Notes: generated by a model from the letters alone, not told the origin. DNA of 50,241 nucleotides from Mycobacterium kyogaense (GCF_003254575.1 NZ_QJUA01000041.1:1-50241); one strand, 5' to 3'; positions 41,144 to 50,206 are shown, counted from the first letter of the stretch. Program-made: numbers and translations.

Positions 41144-41314
41144 ATGCGGGGAATCTGGAAGTGGGTCGGACTGGCCGGTGCGGCCGGCGTGGTCGCCGGC
41201 GGAGTGCTGGTCGCACGTGATCAGCGGCGGCGAAACTCTTACACTCCGGAGGATATTCGCGCTCGCCTGCATCAGCGCCACGCCCAGGCGCACGGCTCCG
41301 ACGTCACGCGGTGA
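41144..41314 (+). CDS. Small single-pass membrane protein, 56 residues
   Basis: The 56-residue protein has one transmembrane helix at about residues 5-25 (WKWVGLAGAAGVVAGGVLVA), a basic DQRRRNS stop-transfer and a polar tail, YTPEDIRARLHQRHAQA. I recall similar short proteins in other mycobacteria. A CAGACT -10-like box lies seven bases before ATG 41144. The end overlaps the convergent adenylate cyclase gene by 11 bases. Function unknown. Confidence 0.68.
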   Translation: MRGIWKWVGLAGAAGVVAGGVLVARDQRRRNSYTPEDIRARLHQRHAQAHGSDVTR

Positions 41315-42098
41315 CGGCGTAGAGCGTGTGCGTGCCGGAGAAGCCCTTCAACTCGGTGTCGCAGTGTCGTTCGACAACCAGATCCTCGCACTCGTCGCGG
41401 TCGTCGATCGCATCGCGCACGGCCGCACTGACCAGGATCTGACCGCCGTCGGCCTGCGCCGCGACCCGCGCGGCCAGCGCCACGTTGCGGCCGAAGACGT
41501 CGTCGCCGCGCAGCACCGACTTTCCCGTGTGGATGCCGATCCGCACCCGAATGCTGTTGCGGCGCTTGGACAGTGAGTGCTGGATGTCCAGGCCGCAACG
41601 TACCGCCTGTTCGGGACGGGCGAAAGCGACCATGAACCCGTCGCCCTGGCTCTTCACGACGTGACCGTCGTGACGCTCGACGAACCGGCGCACGGCCCGG
41701 TCATGTCTGGCGATCAACCGCACGAACGCGCGATCGCCGATGCGCTCGTTGAGTGCGGTCGACTCCTCGATGTCGGAGAACATGATCGCGAGCCGGCCGT
41801 TGCGGGACAGCCGGGCGAGATCGGGCCGTTCCACCTCGGCCCAGTCCGCGAGATCCTCGATCGAGGAACGCACCGCCGCGCCCAGCCCGTCCCTGCGCAG
41901 GATGTTCGCCGTCTGCCACACCGTTTTGACGGCCCTCGTGCCACCCGACACCAGCAGCTGTCGAGTGTCGAGGCGGTTCCGCAGCTCGTCTGCCTCCGCT
42001 TCCGCGGCCCGCACCCGTCGCCACAGCAATCCGATCGCGGCTGCCTCGCCGATCGCGACGACGGCCAGGGCCAGCGCGACGATCTGCATCCCGGTCAC
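41304..42098 (-). CDS. Class III adenylate cyclase-like membrane protein
   Basis: The 264-residue protein has one N-terminal transmembrane helix (about 5-25), a helical linker (about 30-100) and a cyclase homology domain (about 101-264). Metal-binding D109 (FSDIEEST) and D153 (QGDGF), purine-contact K149 and D200, and transition-state R211 are present. The position of the conserved transition-state Asn, four before that Arg, is A207; an Asn lies at 205 instead. It may make cAMP weakly, use another arrangement, or be inactive. M. tuberculosis has a degraded cyclase gene (Rv1120c) near the same region, as I recall. Confidence 0.88.
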   Translation of the reverse strand: MTGMQIVALALAVVAIGEAAAIGLLWRRVRAAEAEADELRNRLDTRQLLVSGGTRAVKTVWQTANILRRDGLGAAVRSSIEDLADWAEVERPDLARLSRNGRLAIMFSDIEESTALNERIGDRAFVRLIARHDRAVRRFVERHDGHVVKSQGDGFMVAFARPEQAVRCGLDIQHSLSKRRNSIRVRIGIHTGKSVLRGDDVFGRNVALAARVAAQADGGQILVSAAVRDAIDDRDECEDLVVERHCDTELKGFSGTHTLYAVTA

Positions 42099-42123
42099 CG
42101 GTCCAGTATTGGATGCTGGAGGC

Positions 42124-43062
42124 GTGAGTTGTCCACAGGCCCCCTGTTACGAGAGTCGCTGGCTGCGTGCCAACAGCAGGGACGGCACCCGCGCGATCTG
42201 GTTGCGCGAGACATTGTTGCGGTCCTCGACCGGCGCGGCGAGCGCGGATGTGTGGGTGATGGCCTTCGATCCCACCGGGCACCGGGCGCTGCGAGAGTCG
42301 TTCCCGATCGACTCCGCGGCCTTCGAGGACGTGCCCTGGACCGCCCAGATCGGTCCCAGCAGCCTGACCGACACGGCCGCCGTCGGCGACATCGCCGGCC
42401 GCGCGCGCTGGGATCTGACGATTAGTCCGGGTGGGGAGCCCGCGGTGCGCATGCTCTCCGATCGGGCCTACCAGGCCCGGTTCCCACCGGCGAAGACGCT
42501 CGTGCGGCATCCGCGGGCGGAGATGGACGGCCGCCTCCAGATCGACGGTCTGACGGTCGACGTCGACGGATGGGTGGGCAGCGTCAACCACAACTGGGGC
42601 AGCCGGCACACCGCTGCCTACGCCTACGGGCAGGTGTGCGAGTTCGACGATGCGCCCGACACCACGCTCGAGATCGTCACGGCGCGCGCCGCGGTGGGGC
42701 CGGTGCTGTTGCCCGCGGTCACGCTCGTCGTGCTGCGCCACGCCGGCGTCGAATTCGCGGTGCGCAGCGTTCTCGGCAGTCTGCAGACGCATGGCCGATA
42801 CGAGCCGTTCACCTGGAGCTTCGGCGCACGGGTGGGGGAGCAGACCATCGAAGGCGAGATCGTCGCCGCAACCGACGACGTGATCGGCTTGACCTACACC
42901 GACACCGGCGGCGCCGAGAAGTACTGCTACAACTCAGCGTTGGCGACCTGCAGACTCCAGGTGGCCGGCTTCGCCGTCGCGCGTACCGAATTGACCAGTG
43001 CAGCAGCGATGTTCGAGATCCTGACCGCCGACCAGGTGGCGGGTGTGCCGCTGCGCGTGTGA
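42124..43062 (+). CDS. Lipocalin-like (CrtC/AttH-type) protein of unknown function
   Basis: The 312-residue protein has a two-part beta-rich pattern. A central VNHNWGSRH motif followed by a second barrel (AYAYGQVCEF) resembles CrtC/AttH-type double lipocalin domains that bind or hydrate hydrophobic isoprenoids. That placement is by memory of motifs only. No signal peptide or membrane helix is evident. GTG 42124 is chosen; the open frame further upstream is antisense to the cyclase gene. It is divergent from the cyclase by 25 bases and its stop is next to the convergent alpha/beta hydrolase stop. Confidence 0.68.
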   Translation: MSCPQAPCYESRWLRANSRDGTRAIWLRETLLRSSTGAASADVWVMAFDPTGHRALRESFPIDSAAFEDVPWTAQIGPSSLTDTAAVGDIAGRARWDLTISPGGEPAVRMLSDRAYQARFPPAKTLVRHPRAEMDGRLQIDGLTVDVDGWVGSVNHNWGSRHTAAYAYGQVCEFDDAPDTTLEIVTARAAVGPVLLPAVTLVVLRHAGVEFAVRSVLGSLQTHGRYEPFTWSFGARVGEQTIEGEIVAATDDVIGLTYTDTGGAEKYCYNSALATCRLQVAGFAVARTELTSAAAMFEILTADQVAGVPLRV

Positions 43063-43063
43063 G

Positions 43064-43933
43064 TCAGGGCCGCAGCACGAACGACACGACGGCGTCGGAG
43101 AAGGCGTCGTTGTCGTCGCCCGCAGCCGTGTGTCCCGCGCCGGTGAGCTCGACGAACTCAGTACCCGGCACCTTGTTCAGGAAGTCGGCGACGGCCTCCT
43201 CGCTGACCACGTCGGACAGCTTCCCGCGGATCAGCAGGATCGGGATGGTCAGTTCGACGGCCGCCTGTTCGAGTTGCTCGACCCGCAGGAACGGATCGTC
43301 ATGGGGCGCGGTGAGAAACGCCGGATCCCAGTGCCAGTACCAGCGTCCGTTGCGGTGCCGAAGGTTCTTCTTCAGTCCCTCGGGGTTCTGTGGCCGGGCG
43401 CGGTGCGGCAAGTAGGCGGCGACCGCGTCGGCGGCGTCGTCGAGGGAATCGAACCCGTGGACATGGCTGAACATGAAGTCGCGGATGCGCGCGCTGCCGT
43501 CCTTCTCGTACCGCGGCACCACGTCGACGAGCACCAGCCGGGTGACCTTGTGCGGGCCGGCGTTGCGCGCCACCTGGATGCCGGTGAGCCCGCCCATGCT
43601 GGCGCCGATCACGACTGTCGGGCGGCCGATCTGGTCGAGAACGCGCTCTGCATCGGCCGACAGCGCGTCGATGCTGTACCGGGCGTCGGGGGAGCGGTCG
43701 CTGTCGCCGTGGCCGCGGCTGTCCAGGGCCACCACGTGCAGCCCGCGGGAGGCCAACACCTGCCCGGTCTTCTTCCACGACCAGCGGTTCTGGCCACCAC
43801 CGTGGAGCATCAGCACAGACGGGCGAGCGGGGTCACCGTTGTCGGCGGCCGAGGGCCGGTTCCATTCGTCGGCGACCAACTGCAGGCCGTCCGCGCCGGT
43901 GAAGGTCGCAATCGTCGCATCGCTGCTGGTCAT
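43064..43933 (-). CDS. Alpha/beta hydrolase
   Basis: The 289-residue protein has the oxyanion HGGGQ motif (residues 44-48), the nucleophile S112 in IGASMGG, a likely Asp in RGKLSDVV and His in TGAGHTA. A cap region lies between about 135 and 215. This fits epoxide-hydrolase or haloperoxidase-like alpha/beta hydrolases; the substrate is unknown. ATG 43933 starts at the gap shared with the TetR gene, 108 bases divergent, so TetR may control it. Confidence 0.88.
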   Translation of the reverse strand: MTSSDATIATFTGADGLQLVADEWNRPSAADNGDPARPSVLMLHGGGQNRWSWKKTGQVLASRGLHVVALDSRGHGDSDRSPDARYSIDALSADAERVLDQIGRPTVVIGASMGGLTGIQVARNAGPHKVTRLVLVDVVPRYEKDGSARIRDFMFSHVHGFDSLDDAADAVAAYLPHRARPQNPEGLKKNLRHRNGRWYWHWDPAFLTAPHDDPFLRVEQLEQAAVELTIPILLIRGKLSDVVSEEAVADFLNKVPGTEFVELTGAGHTAAGDDNDAFSDAVVSFVLRP

Positions 43934-44027
43934 GGTCCACCGCGTCCTCTCACCGGTCCCCGAAGCCCTGAGGCTACCCAGCGCATCGGATCCGCCGATC
44001 CCGGGTCCCGGTAGACCACAGTCGATC

Positions 44028-44033
44028 TATTAT
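44028..44033 (+). promoter_or_regulatory. Predicted -10 box (TATTAT) for the TetR gene
   Basis: TATTAT lies in a locally AT-rich stretch (TCTATTATTTT) and ends eight bases before GTG 44042, so the transcript is probably leaderless. Confidence 0.5.
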
Positions 44034-44041
44034 TTTCGGTT

Positions 44042-44647
44042 GTGCAAATTGTGGCCGGTTCCGACGACGAACGGCGGCGCATCATCGAGGCCGCCTACCG
44101 TTGCCTGTCCGATGCCCACCGGGAGCCGGTCACCATGTCGACGATCCTGCGCACCGCCGGTGTCTCCAGTCGCGCGTTCTACCGCCACTTCCGTTCCAAG
44201 GACGATCTCTTCCTGGCCCTGATGCAGCAGGCCGCGGACGAGCTCGCGGCGCGGGTGGATCGGGTGGCCGCTGCCGAAATCGGCAGCCCCGTCCACCAGT
44301 TGGCAGCCTGGATCGGCGAGGTCTTCGATCTCGTGGTCGACCCGCACCGGCGGATGAAGATGGCGGTGATCGACTCCGAGGAGGTCCGGGCCGCGGCCGG
44401 ATATCGGGAGTCGCGGATGTATGCGCACGACAGTAGAGAGAGCTCACTTGCCGAGATCCTCCGCCGCGGGCGCGCCGTCGGTGCGTTCCCGCTCACCGAT
44501 CCCGAGTACGACGCCGCCGCGATCAGCGCGTTGGTGAGCCGGTTCCTGTACACCGTCCTGCCTGACGACGTGCAGGCGGTCAAACAGGCCGAGTCCCGGT
44601 TGCTCGACTTCGCGCTGCGCGCCGTCGGCGCGGTGGCTCGCGAGTGA
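44042..44647 (+). CDS. TetR-family transcriptional regulator
   Basis: The 201-residue protein has an N-terminal helix-turn-helix (about residues 13-58) with the signature TMSTILRTAGVSSRAFYRHFRSKDDLF, followed by an all-helical ligand domain. It lies 153 bases upstream of the yrbE-mce operon on the same strand and 108 bases from a divergent alpha/beta hydrolase. It is therefore a candidate regulator of one or both. The ligand and operator are unknown; a weak CACCA/TGGTG inverted repeat lies in the downstream gap. Confidence 0.92.
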   Translation: MQIVAGSDDERRRIIEAAYRCLSDAHREPVTMSTILRTAGVSSRAFYRHFRSKDDLFLALMQQAADELAARVDRVAAAEIGSPVHQLAAWIGEVFDLVVDPHRRMKMAVIDSEEVRAAAGYRESRMYAHDSRESSLAEILRRGRAVGAFPLTDPEYDAAAISALVSRFLYTVLPDDVQAVKQAESRLLDFALRAVGAVARE

Positions 44648-44679
44648 GCGTGACCGGCGATTGCGACTCGTGTTGCCGC

Positions 44680-44694
44680 ACCACATTTTGGTGA
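44680..44694. promoter_or_regulatory. Weak inverted repeat in the mce operon leader region
   Basis: CACCACATTTTGGTG has five-base arms (CACCA/TGGTG) around five bases, in the 153-base gap between the TetR and yrbEA genes. A TATACG sequence follows it. It is a possible TetR operator, but the match is short. Confidence 0.25.
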
Positions 44695-44800
44695 TATACG
44701 GTCTGCCAGCGTCCTCACAGATGTACCGTCACCCCACACACCGGGGGTTGGTCGGTCGGAGGCTTTGGCGGTGAACTGCTTGCGAGGAAGGACCGGTTGA

Positions 44801-45568
44801 ATGGTCGCTTCCGACGTCATCAGCAAACCCGTACGTGCCTTCGGCGGGTTCTTCTCGATGGCCCTCGACACGTTCGTGGCGCTGTTCCAGCCACCGTTCG
44901 CGTGGCGCGAGTTCATCGCCCAGTCATGGTTTGTCGCGCGTGTGTCGATCCTGCCCACCCTGCTGTTGACGATTCCCTATACCGTTCTGCTGACGTTCAT
45001 CACGACCATCCTGCTGACCGAGATCGGCGCGGCGGACTTCTCCGGAACCGGTGCGGCACTCGGCACGGTGCGCCAGATCGGGCCGATCGTCACCGTTCTG
45101 GTGGTCGCCGGCGCCGGCGCCACCGCGATGTGCGCCGACCTGGGGGCCCGCACGATCCGTGAGGAACTCGACGCGCTGCGGGTGATGGGCATCAATCCCA
45201 TTCAGGCACTGGTGGTTCCCCGGGTGCTGGCCGCCACGGTGGTGTCGCTGGCGCTGTCGGCGACGGTGATCCTCGTTGGCCTCTCGGGTGCGTACTTCTT
45301 CGTCGTCTACATCCAGCACGTCTCACCGGGCGCGTTCGCGGCGGGGCTGACGCTGCTCATCGGCACCACCGACGTGATCATCGCGTTGGCCAAGGCGGCG
45401 CTGTTCGGGCTCTCGGCCGGCCTGATCGCCTGCTACAAAGGCATTTCCGTACGTGGCGGCCCGGCCGGGGTCGGCAACGCGGTCAACGAGACCGTCGTGT
45501 TCACCTTCATGGCGCTGTTCGCGATCAACATCGTTGCGACGGCTGTGGCGATCAAGATCACCGCATGA
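44801..45568 (+). CDS. yrbEA: YrbE/MlaE-type permease subunit A of an Mce lipid importer
   Basis: The 255-residue integral membrane protein has five to six helices and the conserved cytosolic loop REELDALRVMGINPIQALVVPR, which contacts the Mkl ATPase in this family. YrbEA and YrbEB form the transmembrane channel of the Mce transporter that imports lipids or sterols across the plasma membrane. A GAGGAAGGA ribosome-binding site lies at 44784-44792. It is the first gene of the operon. The exact mce class (1-4 or other) was not decided. Confidence 0.94.
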   Translation: MVASDVISKPVRAFGGFFSMALDTFVALFQPPFAWREFIAQSWFVARVSILPTLLLTIPYTVLLTFITTILLTEIGAADFSGTGAALGTVRQIGPIVTVLVVAGAGATAMCADLGARTIREELDALRVMGINPIQALVVPRVLAATVVSLALSATVILVGLSGAYFFVVYIQHVSPGAFAAGLTLLIGTTDVIIALAKAALFGLSAGLIACYKGISVRGGPAGVGNAVNETVVFTFMALFAINIVATAVAIKITA

Positions 45569-46419
45569 CCGTCTCGCGGCCTCATTCCCAGTTCCCGTGG
45601 CTCAAGGCCCGGTTCCGCAGCGTGGCCGGACCGTGGAACGACATCGGTACGCAGACCAAGTTCTACGGCCGCACGTTGCGCTCGGTGGGCTACGTCTTCA
45701 CCCACTACAGCGTCGAGCTGATTCGCATCATCGCCCAAATGGGTCTGGGCGCAGGAGCACTCATCGTCATCGGCGGCACCGTGGCGATCGTCGGGTTCCT
45801 CACGGTCACCACCGGCGCACTGGTGGCGGTGCAGGGCTACAGCGACTTCTCCACCATCGGTGTCGAGGCGTTGACGGGTTTCGTCTCGGCCTACTTCAAC
45901 GTCCGGCTGATTGCGCCGGCCACCACCGCGATCGCGCTGTCGGCGACCATCGGCGCCGGCGCCACCGCCCAACTCGGCGCGATGCGCATCAACGAGGAGA
46001 TTGACGCACTCGAGGTGATGGGCATCCGCAGCATCGCGTTCCTGGCGTCCAGCAGGGTGATCGCCGGTCTGTTCGTCGTGATCCCGCTCTACTGCGTGGG
46101 CGTGCTGATGGCGTTCTGGGCGGCGCGCTTCGGCACCACGGTGATCTACGGCCAGTCCACCGGCGTCTACGACCACTACTTCAAGACGTTCCTCAACCCG
46201 ACCGACCTGATGTGGTCATTCGGACAGTGCATCGTGCTGTCGGTGATCATCATGCTCGTCCACACCTACTACGGCTACACCGCGCGCGGCGGCCCGGCCG
46301 GTGTGGGCGAGGCCGTCGGGCGGGCGGTGCGGACGTCGCTGATCGTCTCGGCATCGGTGCTGGTTCTGCTCTCCCTCGCCGTCTACGGCCAGTCCGGCAA
46401 CTTCAACTTGGCGGGTTGA
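45565..46419 (+). CDS. yrbEB: YrbE/MlaE-type permease subunit B of an Mce lipid importer
   Basis: The 284-residue partner of YrbEA has the same fold, with the loop INEEIDALEVMGIRSIAFLASS and a longer N-terminal cytosolic extension. The ATG overlaps the yrbEA stop by four bases (ATGA), so the two are translationally coupled. The mceA gene starts two bases after its stop codon. The final GGPAGVGEAVGRAVRTSLI segment mirrors that of YrbEA. Confidence 0.94.
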   Translation: MTVSRPHSQFPWLKARFRSVAGPWNDIGTQTKFYGRTLRSVGYVFTHYSVELIRIIAQMGLGAGALIVIGGTVAIVGFLTVTTGALVAVQGYSDFSTIGVEALTGFVSAYFNVRLIAPATTAIALSATIGAGATAQLGAMRINEEIDALEVMGIRSIAFLASSRVIAGLFVVIPLYCVGVLMAFWAARFGTTVIYGQSTGVYDHYFKTFLNPTDLMWSFGQCIVLSVIIMLVHTYYGYTARGGPAGVGEAVGRAVRTSLIVSASVLVLLSLAVYGQSGNFNLAG

Positions 46420-46420
46420 C

Positions 46421-47869
46421 ATGGACACACACGACGAAGGCCTGCATCCGGCGTGGTACACGCTGATCCTGCTCGTGGTGATGGCTGTCATCCTGTGGCT
46501 GACGTATTCGTTGTTCTTCGGCACCTTCACCTCCCACGAGACGGTCACGCTGACCTCCGACCGGGCGGGTCTGGTGATGGAGACGAACTCGAAGGTCAAG
46601 CTGCGTGGCGTGCAGGTCGGCCGCGTCTCGGCGATCGAGGGCGGCAGCGAGCCGGTGGCGCTGAAGCTCGAGATCGACAAGGACAAGATCGGCTTCATCC
46701 CCGGCAACGTCGAGGCTCAGATCCGGGCCACGACGGTGTTCGGTGCCAAATACGTCGACCTGATCTATCCGAGTGACCCGCAGGGCACGTTGCGGGCCGG
46801 TCAGGTGATCCAGTCGCGCAACGTCACCGTCGAGGCCAACACCGTGTTCCAGAACGTGGTCGCCATCATCGACCGGGTCGACGTGGCGAAGCTCAACAGC
46901 ACGTTGTCCGCACTCGCCGACGGGGTGCGTGGCCTGGGCCCGCAGATCGGTGAAGCCACCACCGCCGTGAATCAGGTTCTCCTGCAACTCAATCCGCGCA
47001 ACGAGACAATTGCGCAGGACTGGCGCACGCTGCGGCAGTTCAACGACACCTACAGCGCTGCAGCGGGTGACATCGTCACCACGCTCGACGCGCTCAGCAC
47101 CACCAGCACGACGATCGCCAACCGCGCCACGGCGCTCGACACGCTGCTGATGTCCACGATCGGCCTGTCCAACAGCGGCATCAGCCTGCTGGCCCCCAAC
47201 CAGGCCAACCTGATCAAGGCCATCAACGTGCTGCGGCCCACCACCGACCTGCTCTTCAAGTACAGCCCGGAGTACACCTGCCTGCTCACGGGCGCCAAGA
47301 CGCTGCTGGACACCGGCGGGTACGAGGCGCCGGGTGGGAACGGCCGCAGCCTCATTCTCGACGTCGGCCTGTCTCTGGGCGACGATCCCTACCACTACCC
47401 GGACAATCTGCCGATCATCGGCGCCAAGGGCGGTCCCGGCGGCAAACCCTCCTGCGGCTCGCTACCTGACGTCGCCAAGAACTGGCCGGTGCGAAACCTG
47501 GTGACCAACACCGGGTTCGGCACCGGGATCGACTGGCGGCCCAACCCCGGTATCGGGTTCCCGGCCTGGGCCAACTACCTGCCTACCACCCGCGCGGTGC
47601 CCGAACCGCCGAGCATCCGCAACCTGTTCGGCGGACCGGCCATCGGGCCCATCCCGTATCCGGGTGCCCCCGCCTATGGGGCGGATCTGTACGCCCCCGA
47701 CGGCAGCCCCCTGTGGCCCGGATTGCCGCCGGCCCCACCGCCGGGCGCACCGCGGGAGCCGGGCCCCACACCCGGGTCCGAACCGTTCATCGTCGCGAAT
47801 CCGGCACAGATGCAACCCACTCCGTTGCCGCCGGTTCCGCTGCCGCGTGAGGCTGCCCCGTCACCATGA
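46421..47869 (+). CDS. mceA: Mce family protein A
   Basis: The 482-residue protein has one N-terminal transmembrane helix (about 12-34), an MCE/MlaD domain (about 38-115, AGLVMETNSKVKLRGVQVGRV), a long helical region (about 130-290) and a Pro-rich tail with cysteines. Mce A-F proteins form a hexameric tunnel across the periplasm-like space, which carries hydrophobic substrates to the YrbE channel. It starts two bases after yrbEB. In M. tuberculosis MceA proteins lead the same order. Confidence 0.94.
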   Translation: MDTHDEGLHPAWYTLILLVVMAVILWLTYSLFFGTFTSHETVTLTSDRAGLVMETNSKVKLRGVQVGRVSAIEGGSEPVALKLEIDKDKIGFIPGNVEAQIRATTVFGAKYVDLIYPSDPQGTLRAGQVIQSRNVTVEANTVFQNVVAIIDRVDVAKLNSTLSALADGVRGLGPQIGEATTAVNQVLLQLNPRNETIAQDWRTLRQFNDTYSAAAGDIVTTLDALSTTSTTIANRATALDTLLMSTIGLSNSGISLLAPNQANLIKAINVLRPTTDLLFKYSPEYTCLLTGAKTLLDTGGYEAPGGNGRSLILDVGLSLGDDPYHYPDNLPIIGAKGGPGGKPSCGSLPDVAKNWPVRNLVTNTGFGTGIDWRPNPGIGFPAWANYLPTTRAVPEPPSIRNLFGGPAIGPIPYPGAPAYGADLYAPDGSPLWPGLPPAPPPGAPREPGPTPGSEPFIVANPAQMQPTPLPPVPLPREAAPSP

Positions 47870-47903
47870 CCACCATCGAGAACGCACGGAGAGGTGTCCC
47901 GCC

Positions 47904-48944
47904 ATGGCAGGGCTGACGACCAGGATCAGGCACGACGCGTGGCGTCTCGCCGTGTTCCTGACCGTCTGCCTGCTGGGTGTCTTCGGGCTGTTCGCGGTGT
48001 TCGGCCAGATGCGATTCGGGGAGAAGACGCACACCTACCGCGCCGAGTTCATCAACGTGAGCGGACTCGAGGAGGGCGATTTCGTCCGGGTCGCCGGCGT
48101 GGAGGTCGGACGCGTCGACAAGGTTGCCATCGAACCGGATACAACGGCGATCGTGGAATTCACCGCCGACGACTCGGTGGTGCTCACCGAGGGCAGCCGC
48201 GCGGTGATCCGCTACGACGACCTGATCGGTGGCCGCTTCCTCGCGCTGCAGGAAGGCGCCGGCAGCACCGCGACGCTGAAGCCGGGCGACACGATCCCGA
48301 TGGCTCGCACGGCGCCGGCCCTGGACCTCGATGCTCTGATCGGTGGCTTCCGGCCGCTGTTCCGGGCGCTCGATCCTGAACAGGTGAATGCGCTGTCAGG
48401 GCAACTGATCTCGGCCCTGCAAGGGCAGGGTGGGACTATCAACTCGTTCCTGGGCCAGACCGCCGCGCTCACCAGCACCCTGGCCGACCGGGATCAGCTG
48501 ATCGGGCAGGTGGTCACGAACCTCGACGTGGTGCTCGGGTCGCTGGGTGACCAGAGCGACCAGTTCGCCAAGGCGGTCGACGGGCTGTCCGGACTGGTGG
48601 AGACACTCAAAGATCGCAGGCAGGACATCAGCACCGGACTGGCCTACACCAATGCGGCGGCATCGAGCATCGCCGACCTGCTGGCGCAGTCGCGGGAACC
48701 GTTCACCAAGACGGTGCGCGAAACCGACCGTGCTGCAGGCATCGTGGTGGCCGATCACGAGTACTTCGACAACCTGCTCAACACGCTTCCCGACGCCTAC
48801 CAGGCGCTGGCACGTCAGGGGATCTACGGCGATTTCTTCAGCTTCTACCTCTGCGACATCGTGCTCAAGCTCAACGGCAAGGGCGGCCAACCCGTGTACG
48901 TGAAGGTGGCCGGTCAGTCCACGGGGAGGTGTGCGCCGAGGTGA
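47904..48944 (+). CDS. mceB: Mce family protein B
   Basis: The 346-residue protein has an N-terminal helix (about 13-35, AVFLTVCLLGVFGLFAVFG), an MCE domain (about 40-120, LEEGDFVRVAGVEVGRVDKV) and a helical barrel segment (about 150-290), ending in a conserved SFYLCDIVLKLNG stretch. ATG 47904 with a GGAGAGG ribosome-binding site is chosen; the open frame back to 47664 overlaps mceA in another frame. It starts 34 bases after mceA. Its stop overlaps mceC by four bases. Confidence 0.93.
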   Translation: MAGLTTRIRHDAWRLAVFLTVCLLGVFGLFAVFGQMRFGEKTHTYRAEFINVSGLEEGDFVRVAGVEVGRVDKVAIEPDTTAIVEFTADDSVVLTEGSRAVIRYDDLIGGRFLALQEGAGSTATLKPGDTIPMARTAPALDLDALIGGFRPLFRALDPEQVNALSGQLISALQGQGGTINSFLGQTAALTSTLADRDQLIGQVVTNLDVVLGSLGDQSDQFAKAVDGLSGLVETLKDRRQDISTGLAYTNAAASSIADLLAQSREPFTKTVRETDRAAGIVVADHEYFDNLLNTLPDAYQALARQGIYGDFFSFYLCDIVLKLNGKGGQPVYVKVAGQSTGRCAPR

Positions 48945-50206
48945 AATCGTTCAGTGAACGCAATCAGTTGATCGTCGGCTCGGTCGGGCTGCTGGTGACG
49001 ATCGGCGTGGTCCTCGGCTCGCTCAACTACTCCAAGTTGCCGTTCTTCCACGGCAATGAATACTCGGCGTTGTTCGCCGACGCCGGCGGGTTGACCACCG
49101 GTCAGGACGTGCTCGTGTCGGGCTTCAAGGTCGGCACCGTCACGTCGATCGACCTCGATCAGTCGCGCGCACGCGTCGCGTTCACGGTCGACAAGGAAAT
49201 CCGGCTCGGGGACCGCACCGAGGCGGCGATCAAGACCAAGGGACTCCTCGGCACCAAGCTGCTCGAGATAACCTCCCGCGGCGACGGCCAGCTCGACGGC
49301 CTGATTCCGTTGGAGCGCACCACGTCTCCGTACCAACTGCCCGACGCACTGGGCGATCTGGCGTCGACCATCAGCGGCCTGAACACCGACCAACTGTCCG
49401 AGTCCCTGCGAGTACTGTCCGCCACGTTCGCCGACACCCCGCCGCAGCTGCGCATCGCCGTCGATGGCGTTGCCCGGTTCTCCCAGACCCTCGACGAGCG
49501 GGATGCCCAGTTACGCAACCTGCTCGGCAACGCGGACAAGGCGACGACGGTGCTGGCCGAGCGCAGCGATCAGATCGTGGGCCTGGTCAACAACAGCAAC
49601 GCGCTGCTGGCCGAGCTGCGCACCCAGAGCGCCGCGCTGGATCAGATCTCCGGCAGCATCTCCACATTGAGCGAGCAGCTGCTCGGCTTCATCAACGACA
49701 ATCGCGCGATCCTGCGGCCGTCGCTGGACAAGCTCAACGGTGTGCTGACGATGATCGACAATCGCAAGGAGCGCCTGCAGAAATCGCTGCACCTGCTGCA
49801 GCAGTACTCGATGTCGCTGGGTGAGTCGGTGTCCTCGGGCCCGTTCTTCAAAACCTATGTGGCGAACCTGTTGCCGGGTCAGTTCGTGCAACCGTTCGTC
49901 GACGCCGCATTCTCCGATCTGGGTCTGGACCCCAACGTGCTGCTGCCGTCGGAGCGCACCGATCCGCAGGTCGGCCAGCCGGGCACGCCGGCGCTGCCGA
50001 TGCCCTACCCGCGCACCGGCCAGGGTGGCGAACCGCGCCTGACCATCCCGGACGCCATCACCGGTAACCCCGGTGACCAGGGCTGCGGACCGCCCGGCCT
50101 GCCCCTGCCGGGACCCACCGGGTGCTACCCCTACCGTGAGCCGTTGCCGGCGCCGCCGCCGGGCGGCCCGCCGCCCGGCGGCGGCGCCGGCAACGGCTCA
50201 CGGTAG
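48941..50206 (+). CDS. mceC: Mce family protein C (C-terminus unreliable)
   Basis: The frame has 421 codons from GTG 48941, which overlaps the mceB stop as GTGA; GTG 48929 is an alternative. It has an N-terminal helix (about 9-28), an MCE domain (about 34-110, AGGLTTGQDVLVSGFKVGTV), a helical region with regular heptads (about 125-290) and a Pro-rich tail. The last ten codons and the TAG stop lie in the right arm of a 146-bp palindrome that copies the tail in reverse, so the real C-terminus is probably longer and absent. The call is firm up to about base 50168. Confidence 0.88.
   Translation: MKSFSERNQLIVGSVGLLVTIGVVLGSLNYSKLPFFHGNEYSALFADAGGLTTGQDVLVSGFKVGTVTSIDLDQSRARVAFTVDKEIRLGDRTEAAIKTKGLLGTKLLEITSRGDGQLDGLIPLERTTSPYQLPDALGDLASTISGLNTDQLSESLRVLSATFADTPPQLRIAVDGVARFSQTLDERDAQLRNLLGNADKATTVLAERSDQIVGLVNNSNALLAELRTQSAALDQISGSISTLSEQLLGFINDNRAILRPSLDKLNGVLTMIDNRKERLQKSLHLLQQYSMSLGESVSSGPFFKTYVANLLPGQFVQPFVDAAFSDLGLDPNVLLPSERTDPQVGQPGTPALPMPYPRTGQGGEPRLTIPDAITGNPGDQGCGPPGLPLPGPTGCYPYREPLPAPPPGGPPPGGGAGNGSR

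Noticed and set aside
47664..47903. Long N-terminal extension of MceB
   Set aside because: It overlaps mceA in another frame and is low-complexity; ATG 47904 has a ribosome-binding site and gives the normal MceB N-terminus.
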